DNA of 35,176 nucleotides, taken from positions 1 to 35,176 of the IMG/VR virus record IMGVR_UViG_3300044624_004040. One strand, written 5' to 3'. Positions 26,701-34,395 of the stretch are shown in pieces. The notes below the pieces were generated by a model. The model was not told the origin of the DNA. It ran no database searches and saw only the letters and a program-made list of their open reading frames with translations. The translations under genes and the position numbers were made by a program. Source of the stretch: a virus. Every line of letters begins with the position of its first letter. The stretch's first letter is position 1.

Positions 26701-29700
26701 ATTATTCGATTCACCGGGCTAGAGAAGTTTAGCGTCAGCTATGTCGGTATAACCACCGGGAAGAAGTACGAGACTCAGGAAATCAAGCTTGCTGTCACCA
26801 ACAATTTGCCTGCGCTCATTGGACATCAACGGCACCAAGTCGATTCCAACAATCGGATGTATTTGCCTGGAACGATTTATCTCGAAGCCCAAGAAGACTA
26901 CTATAACGAGAAGAGCGTTCGAATTGACCTGCGCGACATCTTTACCGACGATGGAACAGACCTCACCAAGCTGAAGATTGTCGATGTCCGCGATACGCTG
27001 TTTGGCTTGGACACGAGCAATCCCAATGCGACGCCGCCGACGGTCGACCCCTATCCGAATGATATCCGAAAGGAAGTCGGGCAATTCGTACTAGGGTCGA
27101 CAACAACAAAGCGCAATTTGATCGTGACCAAGGTCGATCAGTACTCGATCGACATTCGGAATGAAGTTCGGATCGCTGATATCCAAAGCACCAATGGACA
27201 GTGGACCGCAGGAACCACCTCGCCAACATTGTGGCTTGTCGTTTCCGACGGCTCGACCAAGCGTGAGAAAGAAACAGATTTACAGGGGAATGTTACGTAC
27301 AAGACCGTCGAGCACCGATGGGAAGTGGAGGTGCGGTTTCGAGTTCAGAACTCATACTTGACGAATTCCTTGTGGAGAGCATCAAGTGGTGTTCCGGATT
27401 TTGAAAGCCGACCTTGGATTCGAACCGTCCCCGAGTTGGCGCTTCAGACGCTTCCAGTGAACGCAAATAGCTTCGAAGTCTCAACCTTTACGTCTGCAGA
27501 TGTCCAGTATGGAAACATGAAGTATCTGGGTGGAGATATCGTAGTCGACACGTTCACGGGGGATGTGCAGACGTCGCACTCCATGATTCTCGACAAGTCG
27601 GGCGGCAAAGCAGAGCTCCGCCTCCAGGGACTCATCCATGATTCGAGTTTGGTTCGAGACGGAAACGCCAACGCGCCTATCATCTACGCAGTTGTCGCTC
27701 GGAAGAATAGCCAAACGGCTCTCACCTCGCTATCGGGAAAGCTCAAGCTGTATCGCAATCAAGTCGAGGTCGGTTACCCATTCTCCACAGCGAATGTTGC
27801 CGTTACAGCTCAAAGCGGTGAGAAGTACATCCTCGCGATTCAGCCCCAGTCGCTGCCGAAAGATCCTGGCCTGTATATTTGGGAACTTGAGTTAACGGTC
27901 AACTCGGGTACCACCCCAGTCGTCTACTCGATCAAGGGCGAGATTCCGATCCTGGTCGGCGATCAGTTGGAGGTCGTTAGCGCCACCAATCCCAAAGGAC
28001 TCAACGAAGAGTACGCGAATCCGTTCGGAGCTGGCTGGATGCTCCAGGGGGTACCGAGCTACATCTTTGACGATCGCGGAACGACCGATGTGGAAGACGA
28101 TCGAATCCTCATGCACTTTCCTGGCGAGGGCACAAAGGTCTTTGATGCGAGTCCGGTCACGCTCGCAAACTTCGGATATTCAGGCGAACTGACTCCGATC
28201 CAAGTTGGAGCTAGCGGATTCGGGATCGATTTTCCTGACTACCAAAAGCCACCCTTGGAATTCGGTCGATTCACCGTTTCTGGCGGCGAATACACTTATA
28301 CAACCGCGGATGGAACGCAGTATGTGGCTAAGAAATCGACGATGCACAACAAGCCGTTCCTGCTCATTGATCGCATCGAGCAGCCCGGTGTCAATTTCGT
28401 TCATGCCACCACAGCGGAATCGCAACGCCGTGGTTTATCTTTTGTTTGGAACACGTCCGATTCCCTACCTCATCCGGTCATCACCTTGGCGCGAGCTAGC
28501 GACTCGAGCGACACAACGTTTTTTTATGATGCAGATTACATGATCGATAAGATCGTGATCGGATCGAGAATCTACGATATCACTTTGCAGGAAGTCCCTA
28601 CGGCCGACACGACCATGAATCGTAAGCAACTGGTGAATATCGAGGAAAACAATGCCAGCGCAGGTGGATTTGTAGCCCCGGGTGCCAATCATCAGTTTCA
28701 ATACAATGCTGCCGGTTTATTGACGGCAGACAAATGGCTCGATACTCAGACAAACGTACTTTCTTCGGTCGCTATCGAATACGCCACAGGGCGCCGAATG
28801 GCAAACAAGGTAACGGTCGGCAATCTCGACCCATTTTGGTTGGACAACGCAGGAACGGTCGGGTTCTCGAACACGCGGAATCGTCTTTCGCAACTAGTCA
28901 CCGAACTGAAACAAGTAATCACTAGTATCGACAAGTTCGTTGGCCCCGGCTCCGTGTCCAGCGCTGGGACCTGGCGCAAACTGTATCAATTCAATCAACG
29001 AGCCCAGCACGTAGGTACCGAAGAGCAATTCGCAGGCAACAAGATCAATGAAACCCAATACGTCTATAACGGTTTGGGGTCAGTCCAGTCCGAACGAGAG
29101 TTTGTCCCAGGTGCCAATCAATATCGAACGACATTCTATGTTTACGATTACCAAATCAAGCAGTCGTACAAGCTGGCTGCGAACGACTCGATTGCCGTCG
29201 ACGATGTTACCCCCAAGTACGATCCCACCGACTATCGTGGAAATGTTGTTTATACGTTGAATGCCGGTGGACATACCGTCAATGAATACGAGACCGACAA
29301 CGAGCGTGGCGCATCGGTCGGCGCCTTGGTCGTTTCCAAAGTCAATGCACCAATCGAAGGTTTCGACAAAGGGAAGAACAAGAACCTTCTCGAACAGACT
29401 ACCACAAACTACATCCTCAATGACGATCGCCGAAAAGCAAGTATGTCGATCGATCGATACCTGAATTCGGACTACACGGAGTCATGGAAATACGATGGCA
29501 AGCAGTACTTGCTCTCGCACACGGACACGCTCGGCCTGGAGACCAAATACACATCCTACAACTCGCGAGCCCTTCCGGAAAAGGTGCAGGTTCTGGACGG
29601 AAATGATGTCGTTGAATCGACTTTGACCTATGATCCGGGCACGGGATTTCCGACATCCAAAATCACCAAGGTTGGATCGCAGACTCTTTCGACCGAGCTC

Positions 29701-32700
29701 ACAACGTACGATTTGCGGGGCTTTTTGCGGGAAGAGAAAACCATATCCCCCCAGGGGCCGGTCCTTTCAAGGACCCAGTACGAGTACTTCGCCGACGGCA
29801 AGCTCTTCAAGTCCATTGATGGCAACGGCATCATTACAGAGCATCGTTACAACGCTGCCAGGAATTTGGCTGGAACCAAGGTCGCAGCCGGATTGCAGTA
29901 TTTCAACCGCAACCTCGGCGCCAACACAGGTGTTGGTCAGGACATGGAATACACCTATTACTCGGATGGCAGCCTAAAGCAAACCAAAGACCTCATCAAC
30001 AACAGGGTTCTGAGCGTCAATTACTATCAACACGGCGCCAACTTGGTCTCAAGTTCCGGCAGCTACTTTGGCACCCGTTCTTGGATCACCACACCCAACG
30101 TGGCCGGGGCCATTGACGCGAGCGGCCAACCGACAACGAACCAGGTCGACGTGGTCATGAACGAGACGGATGGACTAGGCCGAGTCCATTTGACCGACAA
30201 CTTGCTGCAAGGTGGCCTACAGAAGTTCACGTACGGCGACATTCGCATCGATCGACCGACCAGAATTGAAAGCTCCCAAGCTGCACACGCTAGCGGCAGT
30301 CAGCAACTCATTACCGAGATCCGCATGGACAATCGCGGAAACGTTCTCTACCAAAAAATTGGGGATGCAGCACCGCAAATCAATTCGTATGACGAGCTGA
30401 ACTTGATGTACCGTTCCGATGTCAAGGCAACCTACGGTCAATCGTTCTACCAAATCACAGGACCGACGGGTTTAGTTCTCCTTTCGACCGAAACACGTCG
30501 CTCGAGCGCGGCTCAACCGGTCACCGCCGTCACCGCCAATCTGTACGACACGCGTGGTCGGCTGGTCATTTCCAAAGATCCCATGTTTGGAATTGAGGAA
30601 GGGGTCGGAATCAGCACGGTTAAGTATTCTTTCGAGAACAACATGCTGCTAACCCTTACCACTGACCGAGTTGGCAATTCCTCCTCCACCAGAACCGATG
30701 CGCTCGGACGGGTCGTCGAATCCATCAGTCCACGCAAAGTCTCGACCACTTATCAATATGACATCATGGGCAACTTGAAGCAGCAAAGCTCTCCTGTTGA
30801 TACCGGTGTGAACCTAACCCAGTCCTGGGAGTACGACCAACTCAATCGACAACGTCAATCGACCTATGCAGGTCGCACTTCGTACACCGATTATTTTGAC
30901 GATTCATTGACCGTCGTCAGTACGGATCACAACGACTTGATCTCAAGGACGAAGACCGATGCACAGGGGCGACTCCTGCAAGTGACGACTCCGAGCCAAT
31001 TGTCTACGTCGGGCACCGCCGCACTCCCCAAGCTGACCACGTATTCATACACATGGAATGAAGCAGGCGACTATCGGATCGAAGAATCTATTGATACGTT
31101 TGCCGTGGCGGGTAGCAATGGACAGAGCCCCAATATGAATCATCCTCAGCTTCAAAAGTGGAAGCGGAAGATCTCAGTAGCGGGTCCCGTCGTTCAATCG
31201 GAAAAGGCATTCGGGACAGGTTCGTATACGGTCGACCGCACCGTCAACCTCGACAAACTTGGGCGTGCAGAATCCTCGACAACCAACCTGCGAACCACCA
31301 CCTCGACTTTCGACGACTCGGAAACAGGGATCGGCATGTCTCTCGGCGTCATTCGAACGGGCGAGGCAAATATTACCAATGCCTTCGACTCGGCTGGTAA
31401 TCGCGTGCAGATGATCAAAGACCAAGAGCGGACCCGAACGGCTTTCGATAGCCTTTCTCGCATCGCCTCGCAGTTCGTTATCTCGGTCAACTCCGTGTCC
31501 GATTCGATCATCCGAACGTACAAAGGCAAAGAAACTAGCAGTATCGACGAATCGCTGGCAACAACTATTCGAACGACCAACGCCTCGACGGGCATATCCA
31601 CGGTGCAGAGCTCCAAACCGTACACACCGGAGCACTCGATTTCGATGAGTTCCGACTACCTAGGGCGAACCAAATCTCGGACAGAGACCGGTCTGGGAAC
31701 CTCGACCTATATCCACGACATCTACAGCAATCTACTCAGCGAAACGGATGCCTTTGGACGGACGCAATCCTGGATTCGCGACGCCTTCGATCGCGTGATC
31801 AGCCACACGAATTTCGCCGGACAAACGACGACCTGGACCTACGACGCTTGGGGAAAAGTCTTGTCGCAAACGGATCCGAACTCCCTGTCGACATCGTACA
31901 CCTACGATGAAAGGAGCCGAGTCCTCAGCGTTACCGATGCCGATGGGGGGGTGACAACCACGGTCTATGACGTCAAGGGCCGGAAAATCTCTCTAACGAC
32001 ACCGAACGGCCAAACGACCTCGTGGACCTACGATATCTACGATCGCGTTCTGACCGAGACCAATGCCCTGACTCAGACCAAAACATTCGGTTACGATGCG
32101 GCGGATCGCAAAACGCTGGTCATCAAGCCCGACGGGAACAAGATCCAGTATACTTATGGGAACGGTTCGAACCCGACCAAGGAAGAATGGTTGGTTGGGA
32201 CCAACGTGATCGAGACCCTCAACTTCCAATACGACGCAGTCGGCAAAATGACCTCGGCCAGTGACTCTGCGACCAGCCTCGAGTTCACCTATACCGATGG
32301 ATTGCTCTCGCGGGAGAAACAAACCCTCGCGCCGAGTATCATCGCCCAGTCGGATTACATCTATGCGGGCGGCCAAGTCCGAGAAGTTGCTCTCAGCCTG
32401 GGAGCTTCCGCCACGTTCGATTCGAAGGTTTCGTATACCTATACCGCCAACGGCCAAGTTGCGACGCTCCAACAAACCGGTCCAATGACCGATACCAAGA
32501 GCATCCGCTACAGCTACGACCAGGCCGGAAACCGGGTCCGCACCGAGCGATTCTCGGATGTTGGGTATGCGGCTCCGGTATTCGAGACCCTCTCCTCCTA
32601 CACCAACGCGCAAAACCAGCTCAAGTCGACCGTGCAGTCGATCAAGCACCAGCGAGCAACGGGCACCGTCCTTGCCAGCTACGACTTCGTCTGGGACGCT

Positions 32701-34395
32701 GGAAATCGGCTAAGTTCGGTAACGTCGTCGGCGGATGGTCTGACCACCTACAGCTACACCCCCACCAACCAGCTCAGCGCGATCGACTATGCCAACGCCC
32801 CTGATCAGAGCTTTACCTATGACCTGAACGGCAACCGGACAGGCTCTGGAAACGTCACTGGCGCGGACAATCGCCTGACATCGAATGCGACGTGGGATTT
32901 CCTCTACGACGCCAACGGGAACATGACCCGTCGGACGCTCAAATCGGACAATTCGTACATCGAGTACACCTATGATCATCGAGACCGATTGACGGACGTT
33001 CGGTACAGAACCTCGGCTGGCACACTGACCAAAAGAGTGCATTTCGGCTACGACGCGCTCAATCGCCGCTATCTGCAAACGGTGGAAAACGGATCAGGCA
33101 CGATTCTCTCGACGGTCTACTACGTTAACCAAGGGTTTCGCAAAGACCACGGCGATGCTGGTGATGAGATCGCGTTGCGGTTGGACGGTACTGGGTCGGT
33201 GATCAGCCGCTACCTGCACGGCTCTTTGGTGGACGAAGTCCTCGCGGAGGAGAACATCGGCTCAGGTGGCGTACGTGACGTATTGTGGGCGATGACGGAC
33301 CATCAAGGCTCGGTGCGCGATCTAGCTCGAGTGACGGCGGGAACGGCGTCGGTGGTCAATCACATCGTCTACGATGCCTTTGGCAAGACTGTCTCGGAAA
33401 CGGATACTGCCATCGCGCACCTGTATGGCTACACGGGTAGGGAACTCGACAAGGAGACAGGCCTCCAATACAACCGCGCACGGTACCTCGACCTAGTCCT
33501 CGCCCGCTTCATCAGCCAAGACCCGAAGAGTTTTGCGGCTGGGGATACGAATCTGTATCGCTACGTAGGCAACCATCCGAGCTATGCGACCGATCCGAGC
33601 GGGTTGGTTGATCCACAGAGTATTGGCGTACTCAATTACACCGAAGAAGAACTTCGGAAGATGGGTATTCCTCAGTCGACAATCGATTACCTACGGAAAC
33701 AGGGATACATGATCAATCCGACAATCGGTGACTTGTATCGCAGGGTAGGTATCCCTACTGATGGAACGCAGCTCTGTGAGGACGGATTCATGGAGTCCTC
33801 TGGAAATACTTGGGTATACGGCACGCGGTACACTGATCCAAACGGCAGGTCATGGTACGAGACAAATGTCTTTGCACGGGACGGCAAGGGTGGATTGGTA
33901 AACATTGGTAGCCAGTACTGGGATGACTATCAATCGATGATGCAAGCACATGAGGACCAGCACATACTGACCTTGGCGGGTGGGATGATTGGAACGGCAG
34001 CAGGGATCGGTGCATCGGCAAACATTGGAGGAAGCCTGAAACTTCCTGGAAGACCGCCATTGAGCGTGCCTGCAATGCCACCTCTTGGTTCATTCGATGA
34101 CATTATCCTTAATCCGCTTTCGCTCTATGGAAAATCAGCAGATGAAGTTGCGGAGATTCTGGGTCCCGGCTGGGCAGCAGGGCCTTATGGTCGAACTGGT
34201 ACTGGCTGGGCGTTCCGCAATGGCGACAAGGTAGTTTACTACCACGAAGGGGGTAAACATGTGGGGCCGTACTGTGGAGTGAGAAGCGGTTTATACAACT
34301 TCAAGGTTGTCGGGCCCGGTTACAAACCATTGCCAGGTGACAAAGCAAGGATAATTCCGTCAGTACCCCCTAAGCCTGTTGGAAACTTGAAGTGA
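14719..34395 (+). CDS. Giant secreted/surface RHS polymorphic-toxin-like protein (6,558 aa)
   Basis: The start is ATG with AAGGAG 6 bp upstream. A basic N-terminus leads to LEPLEDRRLLA (27-37), the planctomycete LEPR-XLL-type sorting motif. Domains in order with rough residues: beta-helix with VSLREAII (about 40-480); VCBS-like (about 489-614); cadherin-like (615-715); golvesin-like carbohydrate-binding (716-854); PPC-like (858-998); beta-helices with SLRRAI or SLRAAV motifs (1010-1850) and SLRAAI (2982-3234). Twelve PF-E-VT-RG-H modules lie between 1854 and 3437. Calx-beta domains span 3464-3811. An RHS/YD shell from about 4434 ends in the RHS core at DPSGL (6292-6296), followed by a variable C-terminal domain. 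It probably acts outside the cell in adhesion and contact-dependent competition. One uninterrupted frame of 19.7 kb; no frameshift is seen. Confidence 0.9.
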   Translation: MQGRNHRMVAKSRENRHRRSEWRKLILEPLEDRRLLATVSVTTFADNNDSEIVSDPTYNISWLAFNKGPDGQVSLREAIIAANNTSGLDTINFAIPTSGGGDEGGGIGVGIGVGGGGGGSATWSIIMVGSSGLGALPVLTSPVIINGYSQSGASANTSTTSSNATILIGLDGTSAGLSASGLTLGSGSSGSSIRGLGIQKFGTSGVFVGSSSNTIAGNFIGLTNAGTVSSPNGVGISVIGGSSNTIGGVSAADRNLVSGNTGAGISLQISSNSNVVLGNFIGLSASGLVSIGNSVGISIENSSFNTIGGTILASQNTISSNLNEGITIAGPSIGNAIQGNAIYGNAKLGIDLIAPNDPPSGVTPNDDLLTSGNPNLSIDTPVISTISLNNGIATLTGYVGATQASGASIFANARVEFFLSDNSSTNGSGKRYVGFLTANASGAFVGNIDLNDYITVYVGTETLTATATNATGNTSEFAVNKPILPLFVAVVDQAIATEAGGVNNGTAGTNPTGNVLTNDTGSGNTVIGVAAGLVSNPNGGVGTTLTGAYGSINIASNGQFTYTVNNALSAVQALRNTSTTVSDVFSYTARNSSNATASSQITVVIQGANDTPTIISDGGDSQTNVTTYESTTYVTTVVAADVDANSSITYTITGGADAIKFAITNTGVLSFITAPDFEAPTDVGANNIYNLNVQASDGTLTTTQSIAVLVLNALESVGTDTYGGIYIDDGSDGFTTTGTWTQTGNGWQSDVRTVPAASGSTATWTFTVPAGIYNVSAHWRTQNYGATNAQFNVAGTTVSVDQSVAPNDFYSSGINWKRLANFTSTGTAVNITLSGLAGSVGNLVADAIRLEGVTSTLAPESNETISTASTITFVPGVPASVGNYLGDGSNGEKDVDFYKVNLAASQSIDIQAEALASEFISDRSTLQSRIRVFNATGTQLFTAASSGGVDPSVSFQATTAGFYYIGISSAENASYSPTSLTGRVNNSTFGSYRLHVLAPLVPPTTTYNQTYTVDTVSDVVNTTTMSLRRAINNAQAAGGSNLIVFSPTITQPVLLDSGLPSITGNITIRGAASGALTVISPNPSASSKLLFTVASTGVLRLENMVLQGAYSTTANGSSANVSGQLWLDRSEIRNSQSNLGGAIYAGGTGSIVMVDSTISDSTATRGGGIYLASTSELTAINSTFSQNDASLTGDAISNYGTGAVSLFSSTVARNGLPSTNTSETLQNLTSGRFVLRNSLVVDNRSIADTSGTFISHGFNVIGNARSAVGLLTMSYLRDQVGGQSLAPVLWGAVGQLSHQGGRTRSVMPVATSPAIDRGSSYGRRTTDQRGADRFLDGPDLGSLSDTQKQVDIGATEFGTYFVNVTNDALDTSPTTTDGIVDTDPTATGSQVSLRAAVKELSNLAGWTGVLEQSTLNKMEGIVRFEPTIAEVVLSNSGNNEQNSQTGDLDVWGNIRVLGNDTPTVITANWMVSNSQTGPQYFALNDRAFQVGPNSTLTLEKVKLAGFRSPDGTTLDGGNGGAIFNDGGTVTLKQSEIFYPYLNSSIWSGKNSAVRGGAIYTQNGRVEVFGSKISLNSAVDGGAIYVQSGELLVDQQSTIEDNSAVGRGGAIYANPSTITIDGQSIIRRNLADIAGGSLHLNSGVTTTIQGASQIDSNAGYSQVLASGVATKGLAIYNLGTLTMRGNSTLSNHTIYGESALYNNGTATLDNVVLSNNIDTAGSSVIRNDYAGKLTFSHSTYSNNGGTATNAGGLVNENGWVRIDDVQFQNNTISAANGGLITNRGVNADMAISNSRFDHNHPGIEPGAPVLYNQSGNLKLDGSRIEYTSNTAGFYATSTAIRNLGVHEFIEKSELSVLPIAADIDPNQTEIFVHSYAAIESLPLPVRLLIGDEVVKVTALNRFQTSLTVERTKPVSHPRTSSVKIYIDHVQNRISVGDPVKFAKYNLPFDILIDNEIMTVTKIEGAVLHVIRGRNLTRASEHQYPFQVWAVSGGLSVTNAVFADNHSEVSLYPGGSETIYNFVHPHTPTTILESATFYNNSRFPAEVYAGSGFSDQTTAKIFQNTADVRTFRTRYESLPEFSFSRIPLAPEAMLSDGAWVDDSPSMTIENSIFSGQPSVQSKQPPAVRGSFQSLGGNLADEAEVKTIPTRNQLSTTETKVRIETPSLLFPPLPFLAQVGHINGRNWDREYVLVTGITEMRDPVSGDKENITELTVQRGVNGTTVQLHPSDSLFAWSTNGFWKATDKFGLPAYEAFSRERVSLTSSITPSTNILQIDDASRFPPVPFNAQIVAPPSYNSDGSLVTTPTTENVTVTQVSGYQVTVARPPSTTNSFASGSALFFSWAVNTRIDPRITRYVPVGSSESIVMPLADSPALDSGITTGFSGQNSVIDSNLAANQYVINKRIVMSVATTFESTTEGYAFFNDTEIAVASTANLPTLPFVASVDGELMDVTAVNTTTRKLTVVRARYDTSNSDIRPGTKIAFGKVLSNSGSDTRFYLEDTAGLPLAPFFLLHGTEIVRVDSIDSVSKTITVSRGMLGSSASSHPIRSLFSGGFEGLDSAKLHFQYSGAIDVQLIEAVGIAKIGNAINVADTSIYVPNLPFPLAGMVGGKIRLGTEVMYVRGGTRPDPNADGHFLSVVRGYENTAPVAAAKGTVAELTGFLFSAANSVPATNDPGYLRVADMILPFDGIRAGIATDPIPVSPSHASRLIVAINDKKLEAIGNNSGFDFAAAAKEQTVLDAVYGTDVLAGTATSIQINVEDTTPLPAVPFLLRYGAERMIVTALDHARNNMTVTRAAQGTTQQVQPLGIVPDRGTFVTVSPGFQLPSTAPFVAQFGRETLQVHGIDPNHRLLTVSRALWNGTPLEQRSGQPFIWGNDQQSPGFNSSMLVLTASISAAATQLIVKGDATIPDLSTLQIRDEKMLATVVTRNNDGTTLVNIVRGILGTVAASHPAESNAILLSDTYGGFRNLNSTIDRGAYEASIWRVNTSADLPDLAPGDGQVTTSSGLVSLRAAIMEANARPGFSSVVVPAGDYSLTSELLISSNVEIQGINAADTYIHANGSRAMRVSSSGRLRIANIKLSGAAGSGVGGGVFVDGGTLVVDRSALTGSSAANGGAISNLNGSVTINNSSLYANSTAGSGGAVHSIGGTVTVSGSTISGNTATVSAGAVYTNSTANLTILSSTIANNSAPIIGGVVADGLNNQFGNALVAKNTSAGQPDLKGIFKSLGSNLIGAPPIAERSLASVMTSNQSSLAIDAAPSVVPALPFVVKIDAELLQVTAIAGTTWTVLRGYNGSTAAAHAANAPIRMDGFWILNDQTGTVASPIDPKLSALSSLTSTSLPVLALQSNSPAINAADAAQGNYLPKVHVNAVSSVMLDFDHPESLPPTPFMIMSASEIRTITSMSGSRGVLNQPFVSLGLSTDVVVLTDGRYAPRLFNSQNTGSTGVASYTPSQLTGLDIGAYEFVPIVTLSASSATSATETNAGTTYYSFLLTRSAVTTGTLDVGYTVEGIGTNPADAEDFVNNKIPFGTVSFASGELTKTVQIAVKDDSILESTEQFRIRLLSPSNVYFPVRQIDATIAPDSDSISFTVSYPATIAEGRGAKYEVTMQGEIEGGIWLLHDVVHGTTNAADFAPQDEVNELIGASFFNGLNGQKRTFAIFSNPDTTNEPNETYSVSFQHSTPALSAYITLPSGVTTSITNDDPVSTPVAKVVVDSVIDLENQPTLQFKVRMEGTISAPVTVQVATNALTGSIPEVSQNFVFTSNTQSFTLSVPITDNNLPGPNRVFEVVPTLISTGGQSIALAPARGGVLDDDTNPTRMAIQACKAVPGAKPGLLDTNSTPYATPANKVFPPKISVTSTTYTIDNTSFLPQYNNYQIGTMAGWTETLVHIEEQQWQVGLSGSLPIKKCGEEDEDSLPPISSELADVVNADWVVPLSQSLTFSPIPSHDYRRDEDVRLEVPGSLSFGTATANTDGTITYVPNTGAALKPELDADGHIIRFTGLEKFSVSYVGITTGKKYETQEIKLAVTNNLPALIGHQRHQVDSNNRMYLPGTIYLEAQEDYYNEKSVRIDLRDIFTDDGTDLTKLKIVDVRDTLFGLDTSNPNATPPTVDPYPNDIRKEVGQFVLGSTTTKRNLIVTKVDQYSIDIRNEVRIADIQSTNGQWTAGTTSPTLWLVVSDGSTKREKETDLQGNVTYKTVEHRWEVEVRFRVQNSYLTNSLWRASSGVPDFESRPWIRTVPELALQTLPVNANSFEVSTFTSADVQYGNMKYLGGDIVVDTFTGDVQTSHSMILDKSGGKAELRLQGLIHDSSLVRDGNANAPIIYAVVARKNSQTALTSLSGKLKLYRNQVEVGYPFSTANVAVTAQSGEKYILAIQPQSLPKDPGLYIWELELTVNSGTTPVVYSIKGEIPILVGDQLEVVSATNPKGLNEEYANPFGAGWMLQGVPSYIFDDRGTTDVEDDRILMHFPGEGTKVFDASPVTLANFGYSGELTPIQVGASGFGIDFPDYQKPPLEFGRFTVSGGEYTYTTADGTQYVAKKSTMHNKPFLLIDRIEQPGVNFVHATTAESQRRGLSFVWNTSDSLPHPVITLARASDSSDTTFFYDADYMIDKIVIGSRIYDITLQEVPTADTTMNRKQLVNIEENNASAGGFVAPGANHQFQYNAAGLLTADKWLDTQTNVLSSVAIEYATGRRMANKVTVGNLDPFWLDNAGTVGFSNTRNRLSQLVTELKQVITSIDKFVGPGSVSSAGTWRKLYQFNQRAQHVGTEEQFAGNKINETQYVYNGLGSVQSEREFVPGANQYRTTFYVYDYQIKQSYKLAANDSIAVDDVTPKYDPTDYRGNVVYTLNAGGHTVNEYETDNERGASVGALVVSKVNAPIEGFDKGKNKNLLEQTTTNYILNDDRRKASMSIDRYLNSDYTESWKYDGKQYLLSHTDTLGLETKYTSYNSRALPEKVQVLDGNDVVESTLTYDPGTGFPTSKITKVGSQTLSTELTTYDLRGFLREEKTISPQGPVLSRTQYEYFADGKLFKSIDGNGIITEHRYNAARNLAGTKVAAGLQYFNRNLGANTGVGQDMEYTYYSDGSLKQTKDLINNRVLSVNYYQHGANLVSSSGSYFGTRSWITTPNVAGAIDASGQPTTNQVDVVMNETDGLGRVHLTDNLLQGGLQKFTYGDIRIDRPTRIESSQAAHASGSQQLITEIRMDNRGNVLYQKIGDAAPQINSYDELNLMYRSDVKATYGQSFYQITGPTGLVLLSTETRRSSAAQPVTAVTANLYDTRGRLVISKDPMFGIEEGVGISTVKYSFENNMLLTLTTDRVGNSSSTRTDALGRVVESISPRKVSTTYQYDIMGNLKQQSSPVDTGVNLTQSWEYDQLNRQRQSTYAGRTSYTDYFDDSLTVVSTDHNDLISRTKTDAQGRLLQVTTPSQLSTSGTAALPKLTTYSYTWNEAGDYRIEESIDTFAVAGSNGQSPNMNHPQLQKWKRKISVAGPVVQSEKAFGTGSYTVDRTVNLDKLGRAESSTTNLRTTTSTFDDSETGIGMSLGVIRTGEANITNAFDSAGNRVQMIKDQERTRTAFDSLSRIASQFVISVNSVSDSIIRTYKGKETSSIDESLATTIRTTNASTGISTVQSSKPYTPEHSISMSSDYLGRTKSRTETGLGTSTYIHDIYSNLLSETDAFGRTQSWIRDAFDRVISHTNFAGQTTTWTYDAWGKVLSQTDPNSLSTSYTYDERSRVLSVTDADGGVTTTVYDVKGRKISLTTPNGQTTSWTYDIYDRVLTETNALTQTKTFGYDAADRKTLVIKPDGNKIQYTYGNGSNPTKEEWLVGTNVIETLNFQYDAVGKMTSASDSATSLEFTYTDGLLSREKQTLAPSIIAQSDYIYAGGQVREVALSLGASATFDSKVSYTYTANGQVATLQQTGPMTDTKSIRYSYDQAGNRVRTERFSDVGYAAPVFETLSSYTNAQNQLKSTVQSIKHQRATGTVLASYDFVWDAGNRLSSVTSSADGLTTYSYTPTNQLSAIDYANAPDQSFTYDLNGNRTGSGNVTGADNRLTSNATWDFLYDANGNMTRRTLKSDNSYIEYTYDHRDRLTDVRYRTSAGTLTKRVHFGYDALNRRYLQTVENGSGTILSTVYYVNQGFRKDHGDAGDEIALRLDGTGSVISRYLHGSLVDEVLAEENIGSGGVRDVLWAMTDHQGSVRDLARVTAGTASVVNHIVYDAFGKTVSETDTAIAHLYGYTGRELDKETGLQYNRARYLDLVLARFISQDPKSFAAGDTNLYRYVGNHPSYATDPSGLVDPQSIGVLNYTEEELRKMGIPQSTIDYLRKQGYMINPTIGDLYRRVGIPTDGTQLCEDGFMESSGNTWVYGTRYTDPNGRSWYETNVFARDGKGGLVNIGSQYWDDYQSMMQAHEDQHILTLAGGMIGTAAGIGASANIGGSLKLPGRPPLSVPAMPPLGSFDDIILNPLSLYGKSADEVAEILGPGWAAGPYGRTGTGWAFRNGDKVVYYHEGGKHVGPYCGVRSGLYNFKVVGPGYKPLPGDKARIIPSVPPKPVGNLK
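20282..25020 (+). repeat. Protein-level repeat: twelve PF-E-VT-RG-H modules
   Basis: Modules of roughly 60-85 residues recur inside the giant protein. The shared pattern is a strand, then LPxxPF, a short loop with an acidic GxE or DxE, M/L-x-VT, a strand, then V-x-RG, GT and a His-rich end. Examples are LPFVASVDGELMDVTAV, PFFLLHGTEIVRVDSI and PFVVKIDAELLQVTAI. Approximate starts: 20282, 20491, 21190, 21480, 21940, 22170, 22440, 22930, 23160, 23380, 24440 and 24830. The last is the most diverged. Similar modules occur in phage tail-type proteins. A fourth beta-helix (23662-24420) interrupts the array. Confidence 0.7.
28018..33606 (+). other. RHS/YD-repeat shell and RHS core of the giant protein
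   Basis: Starts near NPFGAGWMLQG and carries many YD repeats of the type YDxxGRxxxxTxxxG. They are clearest at 31650-32160 (FDRVISHTNFAGQTTTWTYD). The core is ELDKETGLQYNRARYLD, then RFISQDP, then NLYRYVGNHP and DPSGL at 33592-33606. In RHS proteins this segment forms a hollow shell around the C-terminal toxin, which is released by cleavage after the DPxGL motif. Confidence 0.88.
33607..34392 (+). other. Variable C-terminal domain (candidate toxin) of the RHS protein
   Basis: About 262 residues after DPSGL. It starts VDPQSIGVLNYTEEELRKMG and contains HEDQH (residues 6411-6415) followed by a Gly/Ala-rich hydrophobic stretch. It ends in a compact domain with SADEVAEILGPGW, GTGWAFRNGDKVVYYHEGG and PGDKARII. 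Base composition turns visibly more AT-rich than in the RHS core, as is usual for exchangeable toxin tips. I do not recognise the toxin family or activity. Confidence 0.65.
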
